Source: Winogradskyella sp. MH6
Lineage (GTDB): Bacteria > Bacteroidota > Bacteroidia > Flavobacteriales > Flavobacteriaceae
Assembly: GCF_022810765.1 (NCBI RefSeq)
Contig: NZ_CP094494.1
Span: 1,116,001-1,180,000, forward strand
Length of the DNA stretch: 64,000 bases
Direction: 5' to 3'
Part shown: in pieces, positions 1 through 9,425 of the stretch
Position numbering within the stretch: the stretch's first letter is position 1
Layout of the letters: the number at the start of each line of letters is the position of its first letter
Translations under genes and position numbers: made by a program
The notes under the pieces: generated by a model
Told to the model about the DNA's origin: nothing
Seen by the model: only the letters and a program-made list of their open reading frames with translations
Databases searched by the model: none

Positions 1-39
1 TAAATCAGTCGTATTTAAATTTTTAATTAATTATGAATT

Positions 40-3000
40 ATGTTAGAAAAAATCATAAAATCAAGCTTAAATAATAAGCTTATTATTTTCCTTTTTACGG
101 CATTTATTATTGGTTTCGGAATTTTCTCTTTAACCCAAATTCCTATTGGAGCTGTACCAGATATTACCAATAACCAAGTCCAAGTGATTACTACATCACG
201 TAATTTATCAACCCAAGATGTTGAACAATTTATTACCTATCCTGTCGAGCTAGAAATGGCAAATTTACCAGGCGTAGAAGAGATTCGTTCAGTTTCAAAA
301 TTTGGGCTTTCTGTAGTAACGATTGTTTTTGAAGACAAAATGGGCACATATCTGCCAAGACAATTAATTGCTGAAAAAATTAAGTCTGCTTCAGAAGTTA
401 TTCCAGATGGTTTTGGCTCACCAGAAATGGGGCCAATCACCACAGGTTTAGGTGAAATTTACCAATACATTTTGGATGTAAAACCAGAGTATAAAGACCA
501 GTACTCAACTACCGATTTACGTACCATACAAGACTGGATTGTTAAGCGTCAACTATCAGGTATTTCTGGTGTTGTTGAAGTTAATACTTGGGGCGGATAT
601 TTAAAGCAATACGAAGTTGCTATTAACCCAAATAAGTTAAATGCTATGAATATTTCGGTGTCCGAAATTTACGATGCATTAGAAAAAAACAACAGTGTTG
701 CTGGTGGTGGTTACATTGAAAAAACTAATGAAGCGTATTTTATTCGTGGTGAAGGTTTAGTTAAAAACCTTGAAGATATAGAGCAAATCGTAGTCAAAAA
801 CGAAGGAGCACCAATTTATATAAAAGACGTTGCCAAAGTAGGTTTTGGAAGTGCTACTCGCTTTGGTGCTATAACTGGTAATGGTGAAGGCGAAAAAGTA
901 CTTGGGCAAATTATGATGCTTAAAGACGGTAACTCTAAAGCTATTATTGATGCCGTAAAAGAACGTGTAAAAGACATTCAAAAAAGTTTACCCGAAGGTG
1001 TTTACATCAACGGATTTTTAGAACGTAGCGAGCTGATTGGCAAAACCACTTTTACCGTATCTGAAAACCTAATTTTAGGATCATTAATCGTCATCTTTGT
1101 TGTGGTTTTATTACTCGGTAATTTGCGTTCTGGTTTGGTCGTTGCGTCTGTTATTCCGTTGAGTTTATTATTCGCCATTTCACTAATGAACATTTTTGGC
1201 GTAGATGCCAATTTAATGAGTCTTGGCGCAATAGATTTCGGGATTATTATTGATGGCGCAGTGATTATTGTCGAGTTTATTGCTTTTAGAATTATTACCG
1301 AAAGTGAAAAACTAAAATCACTCACAAAAGAAGCAAAACAGTCGGAAATTGATCAAATTACATTAAAAAGCGCCTCAAAAATGATGAATTCTGCCATTTT
1401 CGGACAATTAATCATCTTAATTGTTTTCATTCCAATTTTATCATTAAGCGGTGTAGAAGGCAAAATGTTTAAGCCAATGGCATTGACTTTCAGCTTTGCG
1501 TTAATTGGTGCTATGTTACTATGCTTAACTTATGTTCCTGTAGTATCATCTTTATTTTTGAAACCTAAAGCATCAAGCGAAAAAAATGTTTCCGTTAGGT
1601 TAATGAAAGTGCTTAACTCTTGGTACAAACCATCAATACATTGGGCATTGAACCATAAGAAAACAGTAGTGAGTTTAGCAGGACTTTTACTTGCTATCAG
1701 CATCTTTTTATTTAGTAAAATGGGTGGTGAATTTGTGCCAACTTTAGATGAAGGCGACTTCGTAATTCAACCTGTTTTAAAAACAGGAACATCACTTGGA
1801 AAAACCATTGAAATTACGACCAAAATCGAGAATATTCTGTTAGAAAATTTCCCAGAAGTTGATCAAGTTGTTAGTCGTATTGGTGCTGCCGAAGTCCCTA
1901 CAGACCCAATGTCTATGGAAGAAAGTGATGTGATTATAAAACTGAAACCAAAGGACGAATGGGTAAGCGCAGAAAGTAAAGACGAATTAGCCGATAAATT
2001 TAAAGAGGCATTAAGCATCATTCCTGGTATGGAAGTGGAATTCACCCAACCTATTGAAATGCGTTTTAACGAGCTAATCACTGGTGTTAGAGCCGATGTT
2101 GCTATTAAAATTTTTGGTGAAGACTTATCCATTTTAGCCAATAAAGCAGACGAAGTCAAAGAACTCATTAAAAACGTTGAAGGTGCTTCAGATATCATCA
2201 TTGAAAAAGTTGAAGGTTTACCACAAATGAGTGTGTCTTTCAACCGAAGTAAAATTGCGCGCTACGGACTTAATATTTCAGATGTTAATCAAGTGATTTC
2301 AATGGGATTTGCTGGCGGTACTGTTGGTCAAGTTTTTGAAGGCGAAAAGCGCTTTGATTTAGTGATGCGTTTAGACCAAAACAACAGAAAAAACCTAGCC
2401 AGTCTTCAAAATTTATATGTCGATACGCCAAGTGGAACAAAAATTCCGCTTAGCGAATTAGCAGAAATCACATACACCACCGGACCTGCAAAAATTTCAA
2501 GAGATGATACAAAACGTCGTATTGTTGTTGGTATTAACGTACGTAATCGCGATTTGCAATCGGTAGTAGATGATGTCAGAGCCATTCTAGACCAGCAACT
2601 AAAATTACCTGTTGGTTACAACGTAACTTATGGCGGACAATTTGAAAACTTACAAAGTGCCAAAGCACGTTTAATGATTGCTGTACCAATTGCTTTAGCC
2701 TTAATTTTCTTACTGCTGTATTTTGCATTTGGCTCAGCAAAAGAAGCCTTATTAGTATACTCTGCTATTCCATTATCTGCTGTTGGTGGCGTATTGCTTT
2801 TATGGTTACGCGATTTACCGTTTAGCATCTCTGCAGGTGTTGGTTTTATTGCGCTTTTTGGTATTGCGGTACTTAACGGTATTGTACTTATCGAGCATTT
2901 TAAAGAACTGAAAGAACACGGTATGGATGATATTGAAGAACGCATAAAGCGTGGAACTTCAGAGCGTTTACGACCTGTTATACTAACCGCAGCAGCAGCA

Positions 3001-4359
3001 GCTTTAGGGTTTTTACCTATGGCGGTTTCTACCAATGCTGGTGCCGAAGTTCAGCGTCCGTTAGCAACCGTAGTGGTTGGTGGATTAGTCACTGCAACCG
3101 TATTAACCCTAATCGTATTACCCGTTTTATACGCGTGGTTTGAAACTAAAAAAGAAATTAAAATGAATAAAACAGCAATCGTTACCATTCTCGGTTTCTT
3201 TTTTATGATGAATGCTAACGCTCAAAACCCATTAACCATTGAAGAAACCTTAGCGTTAGCTATAGAAAACAATGCTAGTTTAAAAGCTTCAAATCTTAAG
3301 GTAGACGAAAGTAATGCTTTAATAGGAAGCGCTTTTAATTTTGATAAAACGTCTATTTATTACAGTTATGACGAAAATAATTTAGCCATAAACAATCAAC
3401 CCTTAAAAGTGTTTGGTATTGCTCAAGATTTTAAGTTTCCGACGGTATATTTTGCCGAAAAGAAAACCAATAAAGCAAAAGCTAGTTTAGAAGAAACACA
3501 TTATAATCTCAGGTTTGAGCAATTACAGCAAGCGGTTTACGCCAACTATTATCAATTAAGTTACTCTAAAAACAAGGCAAAAACTTATAAATATTTAGAT
3601 AGTCTGTATCAAGATTTTGCCAATAAATCTAAACGTCGTTTTGAACTTGGCGAAACTAATTATTTAGAAATGATTACCGCCAAATCCAAACAAAAACAGC
3701 TAGAAACCTTATACAAACAGGCGCTTAAAGAAGTTTCATTTTCTAAAGAACAATTAAAAAGTATTGTGCAAGTTGATAGTTTAGAGATTGTAGATCAACC
3801 GCTTGAACAACTACAAATTGAAAGTATTTCAACACAAAATAATGTTGGTTTACACTACTTTGAACAAGCTAAAAACTATCAAAACGCCATCTATCAACAG
3901 GAAAAACAAAACTTATTACCCGACATTAGTGTAGAGTATTTTCAAGGTACAAACGACCAATTAAATACTAATATTAAAGGGTATCAATTAGGGTTGAAAA
4001 TTCCGTTGTTGTTTTCTGGCAATGCTTCAAAAATAAAAGCTTCAAAAATTGCTAAAGACATTATTACAGAACAACAGCAAGATTATAAGACCAAGTTAAA
4101 CACTAAGTATAATGCGCTTTTGGCGACTTTAGCGCAATACGAAGACGCTGTAAATTACTATAATAATGAAGGCGAAGACCTTAAAAATCAAATTATAAAA
4201 ACAGCAAATCGTACGTTTAAAGAAGGTGAAATTGACTTTTTTCAATACATACAAAGTCTTGAAACCGCTAGCGAAATTGAATTATCGTACCTGGAAAATT
4301 TAAACGCTTACAATCAAACCGTAATACAAATTAACCACCTTACTCTAAATATTTTTTAA
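40..4359 (+). CDS. CusA/CzcA-type heavy-metal RND efflux pump fused to a TolC-like outer-membrane factor
   Basis: Proton-driven export of metal cations (Cu/Ag or Co/Zn/Cd type; the substrate cannot be fixed from sequence) across both membranes. Residues 1 to about 1035 are a complete heavy-metal RND pump: an N-terminal membrane helix, the early VPDITNNQVQV segment, and the DFGIIIDGAVIIVE membrane motif with Asp399 in the proton path. From about 1042 the protein becomes a TolC/CusC-like outer-membrane factor with long coiled-coil helices (to 1439). At the junction there is a Met (1042) followed by a hydrophobic stretch ending in ANAQ, which looks like a retained signal peptide. An ordinary pump of this family is about 1030-1050 residues, so this is a real fusion in one open frame. 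The adaptor gene follows after one base. Such fusions are known in Bacteroidota. Confidence 0.93.
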   Translation: MLEKIIKSSLNNKLIIFLFTAFIIGFGIFSLTQIPIGAVPDITNNQVQVITTSRNLSTQDVEQFITYPVELEMANLPGVEEIRSVSKFGLSVVTIVFEDKMGTYLPRQLIAEKIKSASEVIPDGFGSPEMGPITTGLGEIYQYILDVKPEYKDQYSTTDLRTIQDWIVKRQLSGISGVVEVNTWGGYLKQYEVAINPNKLNAMNISVSEIYDALEKNNSVAGGGYIEKTNEAYFIRGEGLVKNLEDIEQIVVKNEGAPIYIKDVAKVGFGSATRFGAITGNGEGEKVLGQIMMLKDGNSKAIIDAVKERVKDIQKSLPEGVYINGFLERSELIGKTTFTVSENLILGSLIVIFVVVLLLGNLRSGLVVASVIPLSLLFAISLMNIFGVDANLMSLGAIDFGIIIDGAVIIVEFIAFRIITESEKLKSLTKEAKQSEIDQITLKSASKMMNSAIFGQLIILIVFIPILSLSGVEGKMFKPMALTFSFALIGAMLLCLTYVPVVSSLFLKPKASSEKNVSVRLMKVLNSWYKPSIHWALNHKKTVVSLAGLLLAISIFLFSKMGGEFVPTLDEGDFVIQPVLKTGTSLGKTIEITTKIENILLENFPEVDQVVSRIGAAEVPTDPMSMEESDVIIKLKPKDEWVSAESKDELADKFKEALSIIPGMEVEFTQPIEMRFNELITGVRADVAIKIFGEDLSILANKADEVKELIKNVEGASDIIIEKVEGLPQMSVSFNRSKIARYGLNISDVNQVISMGFAGGTVGQVFEGEKRFDLVMRLDQNNRKNLASLQNLYVDTPSGTKIPLSELAEITYTTGPAKISRDDTKRRIVVGINVRNRDLQSVVDDVRAILDQQLKLPVGYNVTYGGQFENLQSAKARLMIAVPIALALIFLLLYFAFGSAKEALLVYSAIPLSAVGGVLLLWLRDLPFSISAGVGFIALFGIAVLNGIVLIEHFKELKEHGMDDIEERIKRGTSERLRPVILTAAAAALGFLPMAVSTNAGAEVQRPLATVVVGGLVTATVLTLIVLPVLYAWFETKKEIKMNKTAIVTILGFFFMMNANAQNPLTIEETLALAIENNASLKASNLKVDESNALIGSAFNFDKTSIYYSYDENNLAINNQPLKVFGIAQDFKFPTVYFAEKKTNKAKASLEETHYNLRFEQLQQAVYANYYQLSYSKNKAKTYKYLDSLYQDFANKSKRRFELGETNYLEMITAKSKQKQLETLYKQALKEVSFSKEQLKSIVQVDSLEIVDQPLEQLQIESISTQNNVGLHYFEQAKNYQNAIYQQEKQNLLPDISVEYFQGTNDQLNTNIKGYQLGLKIPLLFSGNASKIKASKIAKDIITEQQQDYKTKLNTKYNALLATLAQYEDAVNYYNNEGEDLKNQIIKTANRTFKEGEIDFFQYIQSLETASEIELSYLENLNAYNQTVIQINHLTLNIF

Positions 4360-4360
4360 G

Positions 4361-5509
4361 ATGAAAAACATATATATATTTCTTTTTTCGCTTTTATTTT
4401 TAGCCTGCGGAAATAAAGAAAACAACACAGAATCGGTTGAAAACACAGCAACCAAAAGCAATGTAATAACAGTAACTAAAGCACAATTTGAAAGCGAGCA
4501 AATGGTTTTAGATACTTTAAAAACACTTGATTTTTCAACAGGAATTGCCGTTACCGGAATGATAGACGTACCACCCAAAAACAAATCGAGTATCACGACA
4601 TTTATTGGTGGATATATTACAAACACACCGCTTTTAGTTGGTGACGAAGTTAAAAAAGGACAACTTTTAGTAAGCTTAAAAAATCCTGAGTATGTTGAAA
4701 TTCAGCAAAATTATTTAGAAATCGCAGAGCAACTTAATTACTTAAAAGCTGAATTTAACAGACAAAAAACGTTGTTTGATGAAGAAATAACTTCAGAAAA
4801 AAACTACCTAAAAGCACAAAGCACTTACAAAAGTAGTTTAGCTACTTACAACGGGCTAAAGAAAAAATTACAAATGATGAATATTAGTCCAGCTGCTGTA
4901 GAACAAGGAAATATTACCTCAACCATTAGTCTATATGCACCAATTAATGGAAACGTCACTAAAGTAAATGTAAGTAATGGTGCTTATGTTGCACCAAACG
5001 ATGTGATATTAGAAATTGTAGATATTGACCATATTCATTTAGAGTTATCGGTATTTGAAAAAGATATTATGCACATCAAAAAAGGTCAAAAGATACTTTT
5101 TAAAATTCCTGAAGCTTCAGAAAAAACTTTTGAAGCAGACGTGCATTTAGTTGGTACTACAATTGATGAAACTACAAGACGTGTTAAAGTTCACGGACAT
5201 GTAGATAAAGACTTAGCCAATTTTATTGTTGGTATGTTTGTAGAAGCTAACATTATTACAGACAGTGAAAAAGGTGTTGGATTACAAAACGAAGCTATTG
5301 TAAGTGAAGACAAAAACAATTATGTGCTTGTTTTAGATGAAACAACTACTGATGGCTATCAATTTATAAAGCTAAAAGTCAATACAGGACAACAGGATGA
5401 AAACGCTACAGAAATTTTAAATCCTGAAGCTATACAAAACAAACAAATATTAGTTAAAGGTATCGGAATGCTACTGGAAGAAGGTGGCGAAGGTGGACAC
5501 GATCATTAA
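4361..5509 (+). CDS. Efflux RND periplasmic adaptor (membrane-fusion lipoprotein, CusB/CzcB type)
   Basis: Periplasmic adaptor linking the inner-membrane RND pump to the outer-membrane channel. The first 16 residues are a lipoprotein signal with lipobox LFLAC (lipid-bearing Cys16). Residues about 75-200 hold the split lipoyl/barrel-sandwich region (TTFIGGYITNTPLLVGDEVKKG, shown here only as its position, and the partner half near SLYAPINGNVTKVNVSNGAY), separated by a coiled-coil hairpin; a beta-barrel and membrane-proximal domain follow. The C-terminus ends in a Glu/Gly/His tail (GGEGGHDH) that could bind metal. The start is one base after the stop of the pump gene, so the two are surely co-transcribed and translationally coupled. 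Length (382 aa) is normal for the family. Confidence 0.92.
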   Translation: MKNIYIFLFSLLFLACGNKENNTESVENTATKSNVITVTKAQFESEQMVLDTLKTLDFSTGIAVTGMIDVPPKNKSSITTFIGGYITNTPLLVGDEVKKGQLLVSLKNPEYVEIQQNYLEIAEQLNYLKAEFNRQKTLFDEEITSEKNYLKAQSTYKSSLATYNGLKKKLQMMNISPAAVEQGNITSTISLYAPINGNVTKVNVSNGAYVAPNDVILEIVDIDHIHLELSVFEKDIMHIKKGQKILFKIPEASEKTFEADVHLVGTTIDETTRRVKVHGHVDKDLANFIVGMFVEANIITDSEKGVGLQNEAIVSEDKNNYVLVLDETTTDGYQFIKLKVNTGQQDENATEILNPEAIQNKQILVKGIGMLLEEGGEGGHDH

Positions 5510-5543
5510 AATGCTATTATAAAGTAAGTAGAAAAAGTCTGTT

Positions 5544-6368
5544 TTATCCGAGACCTACGTCTAAAGTCATCATTACAATAAAGCCACCTATAAAGCCTAA
5601 GGTGGCTAAATCGGTATACTTATCACGTTGGGTTTCGGGTATCACTTCTTCTACAACAACAAAAATCATTGCACCAGCTGCAAAAGCTAAAGCATATGGT
5701 AAAATAGGTTGAAAAAAGGTAACTGCAACAGCACCACAAACAGCAGCTACTGGCTCTACAATAGCAGAAAGTTGTCCATACCAAAAACTCTTAAACTTGC
5801 TAACTCCATGTCTGCGTAATGGCATAGAAACAGCTAATCCTTCAGGGAAATTTTGAATTCCGATACCCAAAGCTAAAGCTACCGCTCCTCCTATTGTAGC
5901 CTCTGGTATGCCTGCTGCAACTCCACCAAATAGTACACCAACAGCTAATCCTTCAGGTATATTATGTAATGTAATAGCTAACACTAAAAGTGTAGTTCTC
6001 CTCCAAGGGGTTTTTACACCTTCTTTTTCCTCTTCTTTAAAATTAATATGTAAATGAGGCATTAACTTATCTAATGCAAAAATAAAAAGTGCTCCCAACG
6101 AAAAACCTACTACAGACGGAATAACCTTTACAAAGCCTTCGCCTTCGCTCATCTCAATTCCTGGAGCCAATAGACTCCAAAAACTTGCAGCTACCATTAC
6201 ACCTCCTGTAAAGCCCAACATACCGTCTAAGAGTGCTCTATTCATTCCCTTAAAGAAAAATACTAATGATGCACCTGCAGCGGTTACTATCCAAGTAAAT
6301 AAAGATGCGTATAAAGCACCAAGTACTGGATCTATGGTTTCAAAATATTGAACAACATCTTGTATCAT
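5544..6368 (-). CDS. ZIP-family divalent metal transporter
   Basis: Inner-membrane ZIP transporter, expected to import Zn, Fe or Mn. It is 274 residues long with about eight hydrophobic helices. The two signature metal-site helices are visible: HNIPEGLAVGVLFGG near residue 135 (TM4) and IQNFPEGLAVSM near residue 171 (TM5), each with the H/N-x-P-E-G core that forms the binuclear metal site. The gene lies four bases downstream of the MntR/DtxR-like regulator on the same strand, so it is probably expressed with it and controlled by metal. It is convergent with the RND operon. Substrate is not determined by the sequence. Confidence 0.92.
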   Translation of the reverse strand: MIQDVVQYFETIDPVLGALYASLFTWIVTAAGASLVFFFKGMNRALLDGMLGFTGGVMVAASFWSLLAPGIEMSEGEGFVKVIPSVVGFSLGALFIFALDKLMPHLHINFKEEEKEGVKTPWRRTTLLVLAITLHNIPEGLAVGVLFGGVAAGIPEATIGGAVALALGIGIQNFPEGLAVSMPLRRHGVSKFKSFWYGQLSAIVEPVAAVCGAVAVTFFQPILPYALAFAAGAMIFVVVEEVIPETQRDKYTDLATLGFIGGFIVMMTLDVGLG

Positions 6369-6372
6369 ACTA

Positions 6373-7029
6373 TTAAACGGTTTTTACAAATAAATTATTA
6401 GAAACTGTCTTTGATATATTAAGCTCATTATCTTGAACTAATATGGTCATCGATTCATCAAAAGATTCTCTAGCCAACACCTTTATTTGGCATCCTAAAG
6501 CAATCTGATTTTTATCCAAATACTTCAAAAAATCTGAAGATGAATCATTTACACCAACAAATTTATAATTGGTGTCTAGCTCTCCTTTGGATAATTTAAT
6601 TTTATCTGATTTTGAAAAATTCCCATTCCTATCTGGTATAGGATCACCATGTGGATCATGAGTTGGAAACTCTAAAAAAGCATCCAGTTCATCAATAAGT
6701 TTTGGGGATTTAATGTGTTCTAACTGTTCTGCAACGTCGTGTACTTCGTCCCACGTAAAATTTAATTTATCAACCAAAAACACTTCCCAAAGACGATGCT
6801 TTCTAATGATACTTAGAGCAGTACTTCTCCCCTTTTTCGTTAAACTAACTCCTTGGTATTTCTTATAATTTACAAAGTCTTTATCCGACAATTTCTTAAC
6901 CATATCAGTAACAGAAGACGCTTTGGTTTCAATTTTTTCAGCTATGGCATTAGTACTTACTGCTGTACCTTCTCTACTTTCTAGATGAAAGATGGTCTTT
7001 AGGTAATTCTCTTCAGATAAAGTAATCAT
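6373..7029 (-). CDS. MntR/DtxR-family metal-dependent transcriptional regulator
   Basis: Metal-sensing DNA-binding repressor. Residues 1-65 form the winged helix-turn-helix (SEENYLKTIFHLE, then TKASSVTDMVKKL). Residues about 66-140 are the dimerisation and metal-binding domain, with the family pattern of E-V-H-D and EQLEH before a DPHGDPIP turn. The rest (about 150-218) is an SH3/FeoA-like C-terminal domain, so this is the long DtxR/IdeR-like form rather than the 142-residue Bacillus MntR form. It is the first gene of an operon with the ZIP transporter and is divergent from a TonB receptor; inverted repeats in the shared promoter region fit autoregulation. Whether the effector is Mn or Fe is open. 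Confidence 0.9.
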   Translation of the reverse strand: MITLSEENYLKTIFHLESREGTAVSTNAIAEKIETKASSVTDMVKKLSDKDFVNYKKYQGVSLTKKGRSTALSIIRKHRLWEVFLVDKLNFTWDEVHDVAEQLEHIKSPKLIDELDAFLEFPTHDPHGDPIPDRNGNFSKSDKIKLSKGELDTNYKFVGVNDSSSDFLKYLDKNQIALGCQIKVLARESFDESMTILVQDNELNISKTVSNNLFVKTV

Positions 7030-7048
7030 AAGGTTTAAAAACTTTCTA

Positions 7049-7056
7049 CAAATATA
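7049..7056 (-). promoter_or_regulatory. -7 box of the mntR-like gene
   Basis: On the minus strand these bases read TATATTTG, a perfect match to the Bacteroidota -7 consensus TAnnTTTG, 20 bases before the regulator's ATG. No convincing -33 TTG is seen at the usual spacing. The inverted repeat 7058-7076 begins two bases upstream, where a bound repressor would block the polymerase. Confidence 0.55.
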
Positions 7057-7057
7057 C

Positions 7058-7076
7058 TACTTATTTTGTTTAAGTA
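7058..7076. promoter_or_regulatory. Inverted repeat, candidate metal-regulator operator (site 1)
   Basis: TACTTA - 7 bases - TAAGTA, a perfect 6-bp inverted repeat next to the -7 box of the mntR-like gene. Position fits autorepression by the adjacent DtxR-family protein. The assignment is inference from position and symmetry. Confidence 0.45.
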
Positions 7077-7084
7077 AATAATTT

Positions 7085-7100
7085 TTTAGTCTTGTCTAAA
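7085..7100. promoter_or_regulatory. Inverted repeat, candidate metal-regulator operator (site 2)
   Basis: TTTAG - 6 bases - CTAAA, a 5-bp inverted repeat just upstream of the receptor's -7 box. It shares a core (TTGTYTAA) with site 1, which suggests the same regulator may bind both. Confidence 0.4.
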
Positions 7101-7108
7101 TTTTGTTT

Positions 7109-7116
7109 TACTTTTG
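7109..7116 (+). promoter_or_regulatory. -7 box of the TonB receptor gene
   Basis: TACTTTTG matches the Bacteroidota -7 consensus TAnnTTTG, 17 bases before the ATG of the receptor. A -33 TTG at normal spacing is not clear. Confidence 0.55.
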
Positions 7117-7133
7117 CTTTAAAATAAGTTGTC

Positions 7134-9425
7134 ATGTATCGAATATTAATGGTTTTTCTTTTGGCTTTTCAGCTCACTAATAGTCAAACTACATTTACAT
7201 TAAGTGGTTATATAACATCAGAAGGTGAGCCAATTAGCTATGCTAATGTTTATTTAGAAACTACTTCTTATGGCACTACCACTGATGCTAATGGCTATTA
7301 TGAAATTAAAAATATTCCGAGCGAAACTTATACCATTATCGCCTCAATGGCTGGTTATATCACCCAATATAAGACCATTAAAATTGAGGACAATTCCACT
7401 ATAAATTTTAATCTTGAAACAGAGTCATTAGATGAAGTTGTTGTAACAGGCACCCGAACTTTTAAACGAAAAACAAATTCCGCTGTCATTGTTAATATTT
7501 TGAATAGTGAAAGCCTAAATACGCTACAAGCTTGTAATCTCTCTGAAGGATTGAAATTTCAGCCTGGATTAAGAGTAGAAACCGATTGCCAAACCTGTAA
7601 TTATACACAGCTTAGAATAAATGGACTAGGTGGAGGCTATTCTCAAATTTTAATTAACGGCAGACCTATTTTTAGCCCTTTAACAGGTTTGTATGGTTTA
7701 GAGCAAATTCCTGTAAATATGATAGAGCGTATAGAAACCATTCGTGGCGGAGGCTCTTCGCTTTATGGCTCTAGTGCTATTGGTGGCGTGGTTAATGTGA
7801 TTACAAAAGTCCCTAAAACCAATAATTTTGATATAAGCTATACCTACCAGAACATTAATGGAAAAACGGATGATCACATTATTTCTGGTAATGCGACCGT
7901 TGTCTCAAAATCTAAAAATGCTGGAGTTTCGTTGTTTATAAACAATCGTAATCGCGAATTTTATGACCATAATGATGATAATTTTTCGGAATTAACCACA
8001 TTAAAAAACACAGCTCTAGGTGCTAATTTCTTCTTCTTACCTTCAGAAAATCAAAAACTGGAAGCTAGCTTTAGTAAACTCAACGAATATCGTTATGGTG
8101 GTGAAATGGTAGACCAACCTGCATATTTAGCACAACAAGCAGAAGAAAGAACTCATGATGTGATTATGGGTAGCTTAGACTATCAGCTAAATTTCAATAA
8201 TGATAACAGCTCATTAATTACGTATTTTGGTGCTCAACAAACAGACAGAGACCATTATACTGGTATCTTTCCGGATGATGAAACTGAAATTGATACACAT
8301 ATTTCTAATCCTCCATACGGAACTTCAAAAACTGTGACTTTACAAGGAGGTATTCAATTAAACCATAGGCTAAATAACTTTTTAAAGGGCACCAATGTCC
8401 TTACCATTGGTACAGAATATTTAGTTGACGATGTATTAGATATTATAAACTCATACAACTATAAAATTGACCAAACCACAAAAAATCTCGGCACATTTTT
8501 TCAAAGTGATTGGGAAATAACACCAAAGCTAAACTTGCTTTCTGGCTTTAGAGTAGATAGCAATAATTTGGTAGATCATTTAATCTTTAGTCCTAGGTTT
8601 TCTCTTCTTTACAAAACAGAATCTAATGTTCAATTAAGAGCAACTTGGAGTACAGGTTTTAGAGCACCACAAGCTTTTGATACCGATTTGCATATTGCTT
8701 TTACAGGTGGAGGTATCTCTAGAATCTCTTTAGACGATGATTTAACACAAGAACGTTCTAACAGTTTCAGCACTTCAATTAATTATGACAAATCAAGCGA
8801 AAAGTTTATTGCTGGTTTTACGCTCGAAGGGTTTTACACAAAACTTGATGATGCATTTTACCTCAACCCAATTGGAGAGGATGAGTTTGGTCAACGTTTT
8901 GAAAAGCAAAATGGAGATGCCGCTGTTGTACAAGGTATCACTATTGAAGTTAGAGCAAACTATAACAAAAAAGTGCAGTTAGAAACTGGTTTCACCATTC
9001 AAAAAAGTGAATTTAACACTGCTGTAGAAACTATTGAAGGGTTAAACCCTAGACGCGAATTCTTAAGAACACCTAATCATTATGGTTTTACATCCTTGAG
9101 TTTTATGCCTAGTGATAGATTTGATAGCAACCTAAATTATGTCTATACAGGAGATATGCTCATTGCTCATTTTGCAGGAGCACCAGAGCAACTCGTTAAC
9201 GAGTATAAGACTACACCTTCTTTTCATGAGTTTAGCTGGAAAAGCAGTTATAGATTTAACCTTAAAAACCTGGACACTTCATTAGAAGTTTTTGGCGGCA
9301 TAAAAAACATTTTTAACGCCTACCAAAATGATTTTGACACTGGTAAAAACAGAGACAGTAACTACGTTTACGGACCAGGTATGCCTAGAACATTTTTTGT
9401 TGGGTTAAGAATTTTATCTATTTGA
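7134..9425 (+). CDS. TonB-dependent outer-membrane receptor
   Basis: Outer-membrane gated channel for a scarce ligand, probably a metal or metal complex. Residues 1-18 are a signal peptide. About 22-100 is a carboxypeptidase-regulatory-like beta domain, followed by a TonB-box-like stretch ([11 protein letters not shown]), a plug domain (about 105-225, ending with [20 protein letters not shown]) and a 22-strand barrel to the C-terminal phenylalanine-rich strand. The plug carries a Cys-x-x-Cys pair (Cys152, Cys155), unusual for receptors and possibly metal binding. It is divergent from the MntR/DtxR-like regulator with only 104 bases between them, so metal-regulated uptake is the best inference. 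It overlaps the 3' end of the convergent TerB-DnaJ gene by eight bases. Confidence 0.9.
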   Translation: MYRILMVFLLAFQLTNSQTTFTLSGYITSEGEPISYANVYLETTSYGTTTDANGYYEIKNIPSETYTIIASMAGYITQYKTIKIEDNSTINFNLETESLDEVVVTGTRTFKRKTNSAVIVNILNSESLNTLQACNLSEGLKFQPGLRVETDCQTCNYTQLRINGLGGGYSQILINGRPIFSPLTGLYGLEQIPVNMIERIETIRGGGSSLYGSSAIGGVVNVITKVPKTNNFDISYTYQNINGKTDDHIISGNATVVSKSKNAGVSLFINNRNREFYDHNDDNFSELTTLKNTALGANFFFLPSENQKLEASFSKLNEYRYGGEMVDQPAYLAQQAEERTHDVIMGSLDYQLNFNNDNSSLITYFGAQQTDRDHYTGIFPDDETEIDTHISNPPYGTSKTVTLQGGIQLNHRLNNFLKGTNVLTIGTEYLVDDVLDIINSYNYKIDQTTKNLGTFFQSDWEITPKLNLLSGFRVDSNNLVDHLIFSPRFSLLYKTESNVQLRATWSTGFRAPQAFDTDLHIAFTGGGISRISLDDDLTQERSNSFSTSINYDKSSEKFIAGFTLEGFYTKLDDAFYLNPIGEDEFGQRFEKQNGDAAVVQGITIEVRANYNKKVQLETGFTIQKSEFNTAVETIEGLNPRREFLRTPNHYGFTSLSFMPSDRFDSNLNYVYTGDMLIAHFAGAPEQLVNEYKTTPSFHEFSWKSSYRFNLKNLDTSLEVFGGIKNIFNAYQNDFDTGKNRDSNYVYGPGMPRTFFVGLRILSI

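Noticed and set aside
1002..3035. Several antisense frames inside the RND pump and other long genes
   Set aside because: They are shadows of the real coding frame: no recognisable family, no start context, and they track the codon bias of the opposite strand.
3163..4359. A separate outer-membrane-factor gene starting at ATG 3163
   Set aside because: The frame is open without a break from 40 and there is no stop between the pump and the channel. A second internal start is possible but I cannot see a ribosome-binding site to support it; the fusion is called and the internal signal peptide noted as a finding.
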